From contig CANTUQ010000035.1 of the NCBI GenBank assembly GCA_947683425.1, forward strand, positions 6,123,001-6,187,000: a stretch of DNA of 64,000 nt, given 5' to 3'. Origin of the DNA: Excoecaria cochinchinensis (Eukaryota; Streptophyta; Magnoliopsida; Malpighiales; Euphorbiaceae). The translations under genes were made by a program, and so were the position numbers. The notes beneath the pieces were generated by a model. The model searched no databases. It was not told the DNA's origin and was given only the letters and a program-made list of their open reading frames with translations. Shown here one piece after another: positions 33,596 to 44,857 of this stretch (positions within the stretch are counted from its first letter, which is position 1; each line of letters starts with the position of its first letter).

Positions 33596-36400
33596 CGAAA
33601 GTCGAATTAGTCGTAAACAACATTTTTTGATGTCAATCAGTGGACTCAGGGTGAAATTTTCATCCGTGGGTAGCAAATATTTTATTTAATCATCAGAAAA
33701 TACAGGTTATTACGAGTCCGTATGCAAAAATTTGAGGTCAAACAGGTCCGGAATGGCCAAAGTAGTGAAAAAAGGGGACATCTGTCCTCGATAGATGGCT
33801 GTCTGTGGGGTGACAGACAACCAAACCTTCTATTGAGGGACGGCCAGGCCATTTGTGACTTTCGATGGGCATCTGATGGCTCCTCTAGTTCGAATTGACC
33901 TAATTTTGACTAGTGTATTGACCGGACCATATCTTGAGATACGGATCTCAGAAAAGTATTTTGAAAATATGAGCGCGCTCGTAATAATGAGTAGAAACCA
34001 TTGGTATAAAGAAATTAATATTTTAATGATAGTGAAAAGTCAGCTATCGAAAAGGGTAAATAATTACCGGATCGGGAAACGATATCCGATTGAGCTAAAT
34101 TTTTAAGTACAATCTAATAAAAATATGTCGTAAATTATAGAATTGAATTTGAGTGAAATTAAACTTGGGAAGTGGGAAAATTAAATTGTGATTGGAAAAA
34201 TGGGTTTTAAGTTTATCTGTTTATTGGACCAAGTGCAGAGTCAAACCTAATCTTCACCTACCACTATAAATAGCTAAATCTATGCAGAATTTTCTGGGAG
34301 CCTCTCACATTTTCTCTCTTCTTCCTTGTTCTTCTTGCTAGCCAAAGCATATTCATCATTTCTTCTTAATCTTTTTCATTTTGCCTCCATCAATCCTTCA
34401 ATTTCAAGCCCCTCTACTAGAATTTAACCCTCTTTCTGCTAATTGGTAAGTGCTAAACCTCATTTGGGGAAGTATTAGTGAATAAATTCAAGGGTCCCAA
34501 GTGACGGGTGTAAAGTGAGGTAAGTGAAATTGATGGATTTAATTAATTTAATGGTTCAATTAAGTAGTTTAGGGTGTGTATAAGCTAATTATATTGTTAG
34601 ATTTGATTTATGAAGCAAAATTTTGATGGGTTTTTCCTTGATGGAATTCAGCCATTGAGGGGAAAAAGAGAGAGAAGGTTGTTCAAAGAGGAAAGGGAAA
34701 AGAGAAGGAAGAATAGGAGGCTAAAACGAGTAAAAAAGGTTTGTGGTTACTAAATTCAATTGCTTCCCTTGAAATTTTATGATAATTAGATTATGTTTTT
34801 TAGTAAATTGTGTGAATTGGATGTGTTAAATTGTAATTAATTTGAGAATTGGGATTTAGGAAGTTAGAAATGAATTGTAAGAAACTTAAATTGAAATAAA
34901 AAAAATTGTAGGGTAAATTGCTTTGTTGGCCGAATGGTGTAGGCATGGAAATGATAGGTATATTTGAGGTTTAATGCTAGATATTGATAGATTCAAGTAA
35001 ATTGAAGTGTAATTTAGTGAATTGATAAATAAAGGAATAAAAAGAAAATGATAGCATTAAGAGTATATTTGATCGAATGGGTTATGACATGTATTTCTAA
35101 TATATGTTACTAATTTAAGGAAAATAATGGTGTAAAGTGATTACAGAAGACATTTGATGTCTATAATAATTTTGTGGAAATTATTGAAATTAATTGATTG
35201 AGATTTTATTAAAAAGGTATTATGATTGTAAATGAATAAGTGAGTATGTTCTGATTTAAAGTGAATTTAAGGTATGTTAAGTGTTAAATTGATTAAATAA
35301 GAAGACTGAAATTGAGTTAACGGAAGAATTTATATGATATGAATTTTTCTACCCTTAGTAGTATCTAATAGTTGATATAGTCCAGGATTTGATGGCTAGC
35401 TATAGGATAACTGTACTGCGATGGGGTCATGACGACTCCATTGTAGGCCAATGACGGACTACCATAGTGAAAAGTGATAAACTGCTCAGTGATATTATTG
35501 AGTGGTCCTTCGGGGTCACTCTATATTGTTGTGGACCATGGGATCCACGTCCCGTTTATCCGGTTCACAGATTTCTACTGGGGTGATACTAGGGACAATG
35601 TGATGAAAACTAAATTGGAATTAATTAATTGAAAAATGATAGGGAATTGTAAGAATAATTTAAGAATCTAAAAATGAATTGATATGTTCGTAAGAATTTA
35701 TTTAGAAATAAGATTAGTTAATGATAGTATTGAAATTAAAGTATGAAATTGTAAGTCAAGTTAGCAATATGAATTAAATAGTAGATATGATAACGATGGT
35801 TATAAAGCAAATTGTTATGCATGTGTGCATGAATAAATAGTTAGTGGAAAGTTTTGAATTGATAACCACCACTGAGTATTTTTAATGCTCAGCACGTAGT
35901 TTAATTGACTGCGTGCAGGTACAACGGGTTTTTGCAAGGAGTAAGCATACCTCGAGATGTTGGAGTTGCAGAAGTATAGCTAGTGAAGAATCTTTTGTAT
36001 GAATTTTGGGGATATGTATATGGATTAATGTAACTCTTTTGGATATTGTAAAAGCATGTATATGAACAAATGTTTATGGTTATATATAATTAGTAAAAAT
36101 CATGATGGTCTTTGATTGTTGGATGGGACGTTACATTTGTGATTGGGGTGCCCGAGATAGGCTATGTATTGTTTGTGTTGCAGGGTGGTTTGTTAATATT
36201 ATAGCCGTTATGCCGCTGATTTTCTCCTAGACGATCATTGACCTTTAACATTACTAAGTCATTAATGAATAACAAGATTTAATTAAGTAAGATAATTGAA
36301 AGGATATATTGTTTTTTTTTTTTTAAAATTACGCAAATATTTCCATAGTAGTCAAGCGCTCATAATGTGTGATAGGTATGAGGATAGTAAGGGTGTTACA
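33596..36400 (+). mobile_element. Tek-C 5' LTR
   Basis: It runs from TGTAACGGCCCG to AGGGTGTTACA. In order it shows a TATA box (34265-34273), a GTAAGT donor (34446), a purine core (34692-34708) and, near 35870, the stem CTGAG..CTCAG that corresponds to the CTAAGCG..CGCTTAG palindrome of the other Tekay-like LTRs. I do not see a clear hairpin array at the 1.0-1.4 kb position, but a GTCTGT..ACAGAC stem lies near 33800. Confidence 0.93.
34265..34273 (+). promoter_or_regulatory. TATA box of the Tek-C LTR
   Basis: TATAAATAG in a C-rich leader context, with a pyrimidine-rich stretch from about 34300. The right LTR keeps it at 41887-41895. The predicted start is near 34295, leaving a first exon of about 150 bases before the donor at 34446. 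Confidence 0.65.
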
Positions 36401-36540
36401 TTTTATTGGTATCAGATCGGGTTTAGGCAATTTTGAGATTTAAGTGGAATAAAAGAAAATTAATTGAATTCATATACATGCTAATTATTGGATGAAAAGT
36501 GTTATGAACTTGATGTATGCTTGCTCCTTTTGTTTTATAG
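34446..36540 (+). other. Predicted leader intron of Tek-C
   Basis: The donor TTG|GTAAGT is at 34446 in the LTR. The acceptor CTCCTTTTGTTTTATAG ends at 36540, six bases before the gag ATG at 36547. The primer site at 36407 lies inside. Inferred from sequence only. Confidence 0.5.
36407..36418 (+). other. Tek-C primer-binding site (tRNA-iMet)
   Basis: TGGTATCAGATC, six bases after the LTR end. The first ten bases match the initiator-Met type; the last bases have drifted. Confidence 0.85.
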
Positions 36541-36546
36541 TGAGCG

Positions 36547-37790
36547 ATGGCCTCCGAAGAGGGACATCGTGGTGGTGAAGCTGAGAGTGCACCTTCCATC
36601 AGTGTTGAGTGGACTGGGTCACTATCAGTGTAAGCTACTCCACCAGTGGTGCCCTCTCCGCCGCCTCAGCCAGACTTTCTTAATGTGATGGCAGACTATA
36701 TACAATATTGACTACAAACACAGCAGGGTCAGCTGCCGCAGCCTCTAGCTCTACCAAAAAGGAAGTCAATTTTGGAACAGTTGAAGAGACTGAGGATTGA
36801 GAATTTTTGTAGGCGTGACCCATTGACGCCAGTCCAGGCTAAGGAGTAGCTTTTTAAGGTTAAAAGAGCTTTTGAGGTTACCCAGAGTCCTTCTGAGGAG
36901 ATGTTGTTGGGGACAGTGGCCTTACTGCAGGGTCCAGCCTTTTTGTGGTGGGACGCAGTTAGGAAGCATATTCCAGCTAATCAGCTGACTTGGGGTTTAT
37001 TTCTAGTTCAGTTTGAGAAGAAATACATGGGGTCTGAGTATTAAGCCTCTATGCAAGATCGTTCTGGAGACTAGGGCAGTCTAATAAGACAGTGGCAGAG
37101 TATGAGCGCGAGCTTGAGCGCCTGAGTGCCTATCTAGATGAGGGGCAAATGTCTGAGGGGAGATTGTATCAGAAGTTTGAGAGAGGCTTGCTTAATAGAA
37201 TCAGGCAGATTGTGGGTGCTCAGAGGCATCTAGACATCCGTTCTCTGATAGAGGCAGCCACAAAAGTAGAGTTGGTTCAGGCTGATGGAGTGGAGAGGTA
37301 GACTAGATTTTAGCAAAAGAGGAGACTGGGTCAGGCCAGTAGTGTTAGGAGATAGAGTAAGAAGCCAAAGGGAGCTCCTTTATTGTAAAGTTGTGCTTCT
37401 TCAGCACTAGATCGTACCTAGAGGAATCCAACCAGTAGTAATGCTCATGGGACTTCTGTTGGTAGTGCACCTAGAGGCCGGAGAAGAAAAACCGTTTAGA
37501 CGTGTGATCATTGTAGCAGAAATCATCAGGGGGAATGTAGGTATTGGACCAGAGCCTGCTTTAGGTGTGGGTCTAGTGAACATTAGGTCAATGATTATCC
37601 TGAGGCTCAGGGGTTCTACGGTTAAATCACCAACACAGAGGCCAGGGCCAATGGCTATTAGAGGCAAAGGTAGGGAAGTGGCCCTTAGTCTAGCCACCTC
37701 CAGACCTCCTGCTCTGTCAGCTCAGGTCAGGGGCGAGCTAGAGGCCGCACTTATCCAGTCAGAGCCAGAGAGGATGAGGATGCGCCCGAT
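36547..37790 (+). pseudogene. Tek-C gag relic
   Basis: Gag frame starting MASEEGHRGG, with the retrotransposon-gag domain recognisable in LRIENFCRRDPLTP, LLGTVALLQGPAFLWWDAV and QLTWGLFLVQFEKKYMG and then, one frame over, MAEYERELERLSAYLDEGQ. A CCHC-like remnant (CDHC..CWTRACFRCGSS-like text, shifted) is visible near 37500-37600. At least five stops (for example 36846 and 37042) and several frameshifts break it. Confidence 0.8.
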
Positions 37791-38213
37791 GTGATCGTAG
37801 GTAAATTTACATTGTTATCTGCTTCAGTTTATGCTCTTATTGATCCAGGCTCTATGCATTCTTACATTAATTCTGACATTGCATATGGGAAAGGGTTGAG
37901 AGATTCCTGTCTAGATCAAGATATTGCAGTGAGTAACCCTTTGGGGCATAGTGTTATAGTGAATAAGGTGTATAAGAATTGCCCTATTAGTGCTCAGGAT
38001 CATGTCTTTCTAGCCAACGTTATTGATCTTCCCTTCCGGGAATTTGATGTCATTATGGGGATGGATTGGTTATCGGCCCATCAAGCAACCATTGATTGTA
38101 AACGAAAAAGAGCATCTCTTAAAGTGTCAGATGATCAAAAGATTATGGTAGTGGGGAAAGAACATATTTTCTTTCTGATGTTATATCAGCCATGGCTACA
38201 AAAAGGCTTTTGA
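37791..38213 (+). pseudogene. Tek-C aspartic protease
   Basis: This 140-codon open segment contains the protease: ALIDPGSMHSYI is the active-site region. Tekay-type proteases usually have DPGATHSF there, so the motif is conserved in form. The flap and second half are seen in FDVIMGMDWLSAHQATIDC. The frame breaks before reverse transcriptase, which continues one frame over at 38192. Confidence 0.85.
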
Positions 38214-38960
38214 GGAAAGGATGCATTGCCTACCTGTGTTATGCCATGGAGTTTAAGAAGAAGGGTTCTAGATTAGAGGATATACCTACAGTATGCGAGT
38301 TCTCTGATGTTTTTCCAGAGCCCAATCGAGAAATTGAGTGTACCATTGATGTGGCTCCATGCACTGCACGCATTTCTATTGCTCCGTATCGAACGGCGCC
38401 CAAAAAATTGAAAGAATTGAAGATTCGGCTATAGGAGTTGCTAGATAAGGGCTTTATCCGACCGAGTGTATCTCTATGGGGAGCACCTGTTCTTTTTGTA
38501 AGAAAGAAGGATGGGTCACTTAGATTGTGCATTGATTATAAGTAATTGAATAAGGTGACGATCAAGAATAAGTACCCATTGCCTCGGATTGAAGATTTGT
38601 TTGATCAGCTTAAGGGAACTGGTGTGTTCTCGAAAATTGATTTGAGGTCAGGTTACCGTTAGTTGGGAATTAAATAGGTGGATGTACCTAAGCCCGCTTT
38701 TCGCACTAGGTATAGCCATTATGAATTTCTGGTCATGCCTTTTGGATTAACTAATGCACCTGCGGCATTCAGGGACTTGATGAACCTGGTCTTCCATCCT
38801 TTCTAGACCAATTTGTGGTAGTTTTCATAAATGATATCTTGGTATATTCCAAGACACCTGAGGAATATGATCGGCACTTGAGAATTATTTTTTAGACTCG
38901 AGAGAGAAGCGACTGTATGCTAAGTTCAGCAAATGTGACTTTTGGCTGAATGAGGTATCC
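38192..38960 (+). pseudogene. Tek-C reverse transcriptase relic
   Basis: Recognisable blocks in order are CEFSDVFPE, APYRTAPKKLKELK, WGAPVLFVRKKDGSLRLCIDYK, NKYPLPRIEDLFDQLKG, FSKIDLRSGY and FLVMPFGLTNAPAAF. These are the fingers and palm motifs of Ty3/gypsy reverse transcriptase. Stops fall at 38432 and 38660 where the family has Gln (CAG-to-TAG), and at 38543 (Gln codon CAA-to-TAA). The region of the catalytic FIDDI is shifted and altered (FINDIL), replacing the first Asp with Asn. Confidence 0.87.
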
Positions 38961-38963
38961 TTC

Positions 38964-39621
38964 TTGGGCCATGTTATATCCGCAGAAGGTATTAAAGTGG
39001 ATCCTACTAAGATTGAAGCAATTTTATATTGGCGAATGCCCAAGAATATCATAGAAATTAAAAGCTTTCTGGGTTTAGTAGGATATTATCGGAGATTTAT
39101 GAAAGGGTTTCTCCACGATTGCAGCCCTATTGACTCGATTGTTGCAGAAGGATGTGAAGTTCGATTGGAATGCTAAGTACCAAGAAAGCTTTAAAAGATT
39201 GAAAAGTATGTTAACAGAAGCACCAGTGTTAACTCAGCCAGAGTCTGGTAAATATTTTATGATCTATGGTGATGCCTACAGGATTGGTTTGGGTTGCGTA
39301 CTGATGCAGGAAGGCAAGGTGATTACATATGCCTCCCGGCAGCTTAAGACTCATGAGAAAAACTACCCCACACATGATATTGAGCTCGCAGCCATTGTGT
39401 TTGCTTTAAAGATCTGGAGACATTACTTATACGATGAGCAATGTTACATCTATACAGATCATAATAGTCTAAAGTATTTGCTGACCCAGAAGGAGCTTAA
39501 TTTGAGACAGAAGCATTGGCTCGAACTTATAAAGGATTATGACTACTTCATTAACTACCACCCAAGGCAGGCAAATATAATGGTTGATGCATTAAGTAAG
39601 AAATTTATGACAGGTATTTAG
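38964..39621 (+). pseudogene. Tek-C RNase H relic
   Basis: Two open segments, 38964-39176 and 39130-39621, overlap by a one-base frameshift. The first gives GHVISAEGIKVDPTKIEAI and FLGLVGYYRRFMKGF, the connection to RNase H. The second gives the RNase H domain itself: MIYGDAYRIGLGCVLMQEGKVITYASRQLK, then NYPTHDIELAAIVFALKIWRHYLYD, YTDHNSLKYLLTQKELNLRQ and ANIMVDALSKK. First catalytic Asp is in the GDA block (usual DASxxGLG) and the Glu in DIELAAI. It is the best preserved pol domain. Confidence 0.88.
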
Positions 39622-39671
39622 ACTACCTCAAGCATAAAATTTTCTTCAATGTATAGTATGTATATGAGTAA

Positions 39672-41190
39672 TTGATGTTAATGTGTACAGCTTTGAGACC
39701 ATTGAATGTTAAGCTAAGTATGGCATCGGATGGAGCAATTTTGGCCGAAATACAAGTGAGACTTGACTTCCTCAAGCAAGTGAAGGAGAGCCAAAAGCTT
39801 GATGATCGGTTATCCTCTGTGATTAGTCAGGTGAAAGATGGAAATGATGATGGGTACTCTTTGAGTTCAGACAGCAATCTCTATTATAAACAGAGATTGT
39901 ATGTTCCAGATCAAGCTAAATTGAAGAATAAGATTCTGACGAAAGCTCATCATAGTAGTTATATTATGCATCCGGGCAGTACTAAGATGTATCAGGATTT
40001 AAAAGTTTCATATTGGTGGCCTGAAATGAAGCATGAGGTGTCAGAGTTCGTGAGCAAATGTTTGATCTGCCAACAGGTGAAAGCTGAATATTAGGTTCCA
40101 TCTAGATTGCTTCAGCCTATTTTTATTCTGGAATGAAAGCTGAATGTCAGGACTACCACTCACAAGAAGGAAACATGATTCCATTTGGGTGATCATTAAC
40201 AAGCTTACCAAGTCTGCTCACTTCTTACCACTTCGGATGGATTATCGTTGAGTAGGTTGACATAGATCTATATTGGAGAGATAGCCAGATTGCATGGTGT
40301 GCCTTCTTCCATTATATCCGACAGGGATTTGAGATTCACCTCCAAGTTCTAGAAGACATTAGAAGAAGCTCTGGGCACACGACTTCATTTTAGCACTGCT
40401 TTTTACCCCTAGACGGATGGACAGTCAGAGCAGGTGATTCAAATACTTTAGGACATGTTAAGATGCTGCGGCCTTGAGTTTGAGGGTAACTGGGAAAAGT
40501 ACTTACCGCTGGTAGAATTCACGTATAACAACAGCTACCAATCCAGTATCAAAATGGCTCCGTATGAAGCTTTATATGGAAGGAAATGTCGAACACCGTT
40601 GTGCTAGACTAAGTTGGGTGAGAAGAAGTTAGTAGGGTCAGATTTAATTCGAGAAACTAAAAAGAAGGTACAAGTGATCAAGAACAGACTGAAAGAAACC
40701 ATGGATAGACAGAAGTCCTATGCGGTTCTAAAGAGGAAAGATATAGAGTTTCAAGTTAGGTATCAATTATTTTTTAAAGTTTCTCCATGGAGGAAAGTGC
40801 TGAGATTTGGCAAGAAGGGCAAGTTAAGTCCCCGATTCATAAGCCCGTATGAGATCTTACAGCTAGTGGGCCCCATAGCTTATCGATTGAAGCTACCACA
40901 AGAATTGGAAAAGATCCATGACGTTTTTGATGTATCCATGTTGCGGAGGTACAGATTAGATCCTAGTCATGTGATTCATCCAGTAAAGATTCAAATCCGG
41001 CTAGATTTGACTTATGATGAACGGCCAATGCAGATCATAACCAAAGAGATCAGGCGGCTCAGAAATAAATAGATCTCTCTAGTAAAAGTATTGTGGAATC
41101 ACAATATTAAAGAGACGACTTGGGAGCCTGAAGCTGCTATGAGACAACGGTATCCTCAATTATTCAACTCAGGTAAATTTCGAGGATGAA
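39672..41190 (+). pseudogene. Tek-C integrase and chromodomain relic
   Basis: The zinc-binding region is open in 39672-40094 (KAHHSSYIMHPGSTKMYQDLK and CLICQQVKAEY). The core domain (40095-40613) is degraded by stops and shifts but shows IWVIINKLTKSAHFLPL, ISDRDLRFTS, FYPxTDGQSE and YNNSYQSSIKMAPYEALYGRKCRTPL. The C-terminal part (40614-41072) is open through GPIAYRLKLPQEL and HDVFDVSMLRRY, then a stop, then the chromodomain-like VKVLWNHNIKETTWEPEAAMRQRYP. Stops at 40093 and 40412 replace family Gln codons, and one replaces Trp near 40606. The chromodomain-type end is what assigns the element to chromoviruses. Confidence 0.87.
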
Positions 41191-41212
41191 ATTTCTTTTA
41201 GTAAGGGAGAAT
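41176..41212 (+). other. Tek-C polypurine tract and adjacent hairpin
   Basis: AAATTTCGAGGATGAAATTT followed by TCTTTTAGTAAGGGAGAAT and the LTR. The stem has one G-T type change compared with Tek-B and Tek-H. Confidence 0.8.
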
Positions 41213-43801
41213 TGCAGCGGCCCGAAAGTCGGGTTAGTCGTAAACAACATTTTCTGAGGTCAATCAGTGGACCCAGGGTGAAAATTTTATCTGTGGGTAG
41301 GAAATATTTTATTTAATTATCAGCAAATATTGGTTATGATGAGTCCGTAGGCGAAAATTTGAGGTCAAATGGAGGTTAAACGGGTCTGGAATTGCCAAAA
41401 CAATGGAAAAAGGGGTTTTGGGGCGTTTGTCATCAACAGACAGCTGTCTGTGGGACGAGGGATGGCCAGGTCATCTGTGACTTTCGACGGGCGTCTGATA
41501 GCACCTCCAGTCCGAATTGACATAATTTTGACCTGTGTATTGATCGGGTCATATCTTGAGCTAAGGACCTCAGAAAAATATTCTAAAAATATGAACACAC
41601 TTGTAATAATGAGTAGAATCCATTGGTATAAATAAATTAATATTTTAATGATAGTGAAAAGTCAGCTATCGGACAGGGTAAATAATTACCGGATTTGGAA
41701 ATGATATCCGATTGAGCTGAAATTTTAAGTGTAAGCTTATAAAAATATGTCGTGAATTATAGAATTGAATTTGAGTGAAATTAAAGTTGGGAAGTGGGAA
41801 AATTAAATTGTGATTGCCAAAATGGGTTTTAAGTTTATCTGTTTGTTTGACCAAGTGGAGAATCAAACCTAACCTTCACCTACCACTATAAATAGTTAAA
41901 TAGATGCAGAATTTTCTAGGAGCCTCTCACGTTTTCTCTCTTCTTCTTTGTTCTTCTGGTTGGCCGAAGCATATTCATCATTTCTTTTTTAATCGTTTTC
42001 ATTTTTCCTCCATCAATCCTTCAATTTCAAGCTCCTCTACTAGAATTTAACCCTCTTTCTGCTAATTGGTGAGTGCTAAACCTCATTTGGGGAATAATTA
42101 GTGAAGAAATTAGGAAGAATAGGAGGCTAAAGCAAGTAAAAAAGGTTTATGGTTACTAAATTCAATTGTTTCCCTTGAAATATTTTTATTATTAGATTAT
42201 ATTTTAAGTAAATTGTGTGAATTGGATGTGGTAAATTGTAATTAGTTTGATAATTGGGCTTTAGTAAGTTAGAAATGAATTGTAAGAAACTTAAATTGAA
42301 ATAAAAAAAAATTGTAGGGTAAATTGCTTAGCTGGCCGAATGGCGTGGGCATGGAAATGATAGGTATATTTGAGGTTTAATGCTAGATATTGATAGATTC
42401 AAGTAAATTGAAGTGTAATTTAGTGAATTAATAAATAAAGGAATAAAAAGAAAATGATAGCATTAAGAGTATATTTGACCGAATGGGTTATTATATGTAT
42501 TTCTAATGTATGTTACTAATTTATGGAAAATAATGGTGTAAAGTGATTATAGAAGACATTTTATGTCTATAATAATTTTGTGGAAATTATTGAAATTAAT
42601 TGAATGAGATTTTATTAAAAAGGTATTATGATTGTAAATGAATAAATGAGTATGTTATAATTTAAAGTGAATTTAAGGTATGTTAAGTGTTAAATTGATT
42701 AAATGAGAAGACTGGAATTGAGTTAACGGAAGAATTTATATGATATGAATTTTTCTGCCCTTAGTAGTTTTGGTAGTTGATCTAGTCCAGGATACGATGG
42801 CTATCCATAGGATAACTGTACTGCAATGGGGTCGTGATGACTCCATTGGGTAAGCCAATGACGGACTACCATAACGAAAAGTGATAAACTGTTCAGTGAT
42901 ATTGTTGAATGGTCCTTCAGGGTGACTCTATACTGTTATGGACCATGGGATCCACGTTCTGTTTATCCGGTATACAGATTTCTACCAGAGTGATATTAGG
43001 AGCAATGTGATGAAAACTAAATTTGAATTAATTAATTGAAAAATGATAGGGAATTATAAGAATAATTTAAGAATATGAAAATGAATTGATATGTTTGTAA
43101 GAATTTATTTAGAAATAAGATTAGTTAATGATAGTATTGAAATTAAAGTATGAAATTGTAAGTCAAGTTAGCAATATGAATTAAATAGTAGAAATGATAG
43201 TGATAGTTATAAAGCAAATTGTTATGCATGTGTGCATAAATAAATAGTTAGTGGAAAGTTTTGAATTGGTAACCACCACTGAGCATTTTTAATGCTTAGC
43301 ACGTAGTTTTATTAACTGCATGCAGGTACAACGGGTTTTTGCGAGGAGTAGGCATACATCGAGATTTTGGAGTTGCAGAAGTATAGCTAGTGAAGAATCT
43401 TTTGTATGAATTTTGGGGATATGTATATGGATTAATGTAACTCTTTTGGATATTGTAATAGCATGTATTTGAACAAATGTTTATGGTTATATGTAATTAG
43501 TAAAAATCATAATGGTCTTGGATTGGTGGATGGGATGTTACGTTTGTGATTGGGGTGTCCGAGATGGGCTGTGTATTTTTTGTGTTACAGGGTGGTTTGT
43601 CAATATTATAGCCATTATGCCGCTGATTTTCTCCTAGATGATCATTGACCTTTAACATTACTAATTAATGAATAACAAGATTTAATTAAGTAAGATAATT
43701 GAAAGGATATATTGGTTTTAAAAAAAAAATTACCCAAATTTTTCCATGGTAGTCGAGCGCTCATAACGTGTGATAGGTATGAGGATAGTAAGGGTGTTAC
43801 A
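41213..43801 (+). mobile_element. Tek-C 3' LTR
   Basis: Matches the 5' LTR apart from the deletion of about 214 bases, which removed the purine core, and scattered substitutions. The donor is GTGAGT (42069) instead of GTAAGT. Divergence from the left LTR is clearly larger than for Tek-B or Tek-H, so this is an older insertion. Confidence 0.92.
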
Positions 43802-43806
43802 AAAAT

Positions 43807-43808
43807 TA

Positions 43809-43864
<56 letters not shown>

Positions 43865-44141
43865 TATTTAATGAAATTAATTTTGTTATATATTAGATAA
43901 TTATAAATTTATATACTGACTTCTTTTGAAAAATTCAATTTTATTTTTTACATAGTCAAAAAAGGTCAAAAAGACTAAGCTAGTATTCAATTCATATGAG
44001 TAATTTGGATTATAAATTTAAGAACTCATAATATCTATAAGTTTATAGTGACTCTTTTAGCAAATATTACGTAGAAGTTAATTTTTGTGAAAAAAAAGGT
44101 CAATCGAGTTAAAAACCATCCAATCTATATAGGTTGTGTTG
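43807..44141. other. AT-rich flank with (ATT)n tract
   Basis: An (ATT)n microsatellite at about 43810-43863 is followed by AT-rich noncoding DNA. No gene is seen. Confidence 0.6.
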
Positions 44142-44490
44142 AACCTACATTACAAAATAAACCCAAATTAGCGACGGTTTTCATATTTGATTGCGAAAAT
44201 TCATTTTTCCAATCTTGCGGCAAGTTTAGCGACGGAATAGCGAAGGGAAAAAAACAGTCGCTAAAATTTGGTGGCAATTAATAGCGCCTTGTTTTGCGAC
44301 TAAATTAGCGATAGTTTTTTCTGTTGCTAAAAAATATTCAATTTTTCTATTTCGGATAATAATTTTGCAACGGAATTATGGTCGCTAATTGTTAATTAAA
44401 TTTAAGTATTGGTCACTAAATTTAGGTTGAAATTTTAGCGCCTTTTTTGCAACGGTTTTAGCGACGAATTTTATTTTGTTGCTAAAGGTG
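44142..44490 (+). mobile_element. CACTA-like transposon end (fragment)
   Basis: Multiple copies in both orientations of TTTAGCGACGG, TTAGCGACG and the complement GTCGCTAA lie between 44165 and 44490, in the manner of En/Spm (CACTA) sub-terminal repeats. A degraded terminus, CATTACAAAATAAACC, stands at 44142 where CACTACAAAA would be expected. No transposase or opposite end is visible, so this is a fragment and the family call is tentative. Confidence 0.5.
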
Positions 44491-44857
44491 TAAAAAATCT
44501 ACCCTAACCCAAAACTACGTTGTTTTGGCCTTACTAGTTTCTTTTTTCTTCTCTTCCCTTTCCTGGTTTTTGCCCCGATATCTCCCTCCCCTTCGGTTTC
44601 CAGCCGCCATCACCTGCTCTTCTTCTTCCCATCACCGTCACCGCCACTGCCTCTCCGTTTGCCGCTTCTACTAGCTTTTATCTGTGACTCGGAGACTACC
44701 TCAGCAGGTCCCATACCGATATCCGAGCTAGCGTCTTCTTTAACTATCTTAAAACTTGGTTCTCTTTTGGCTCTTTCTCCACAGTTCAGGGTATCGAGTC
44801 TTGTTGTTTCTCAATTTTTGGTACAACTCTCCCACTTCGAGTGATAGCCTGCACTTT
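44491..44857 (+). other. Unassigned GC-richer segment beside the CACTA-like end
   Basis: Pyrimidine-rich then Pro/Ser/Thr-coding DNA that looks like a plant 5' untranslated region and first exon, ending where Tat-D pol/gag sequence starts. It may be a gene fragment carried by the CACTA-like element. I do not recognise a protein. Confidence 0.3.

Larger units (their letters stand above)
33596..43801 (+). mobile_element. Tek-C: degraded Tekay-like chromovirus
   Basis: This complete 10.2-kb plus-strand insertion is bounded by the duplication AAAAT (33591-33595 and 43802-43806). LTRs are 33596-36400 (2805 bp) and 41213-43801 (2589 bp). The right LTR lacks about 214 bases present in the left copy near 34490-34710, and its terminal TG-TAACGG is TGCAGCGG. 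The interior has a tRNA-iMet primer site, gag, protease, reverse transcriptase, RNase H, integrase and a chromodomain-like end, in Ty3/gypsy order, all interrupted by stops. It is the only element here with all pol domains and is the nearest visible relative able in principle to have supplied enzymes to the gag-only elements. Confidence 0.93.

Noticed and set aside
37407..37697. Antisense 96-codon frame opposite Tek-C gag/protease
   Set aside because: Shadow of the degraded gag region; low-information sequence and no conserved motif.
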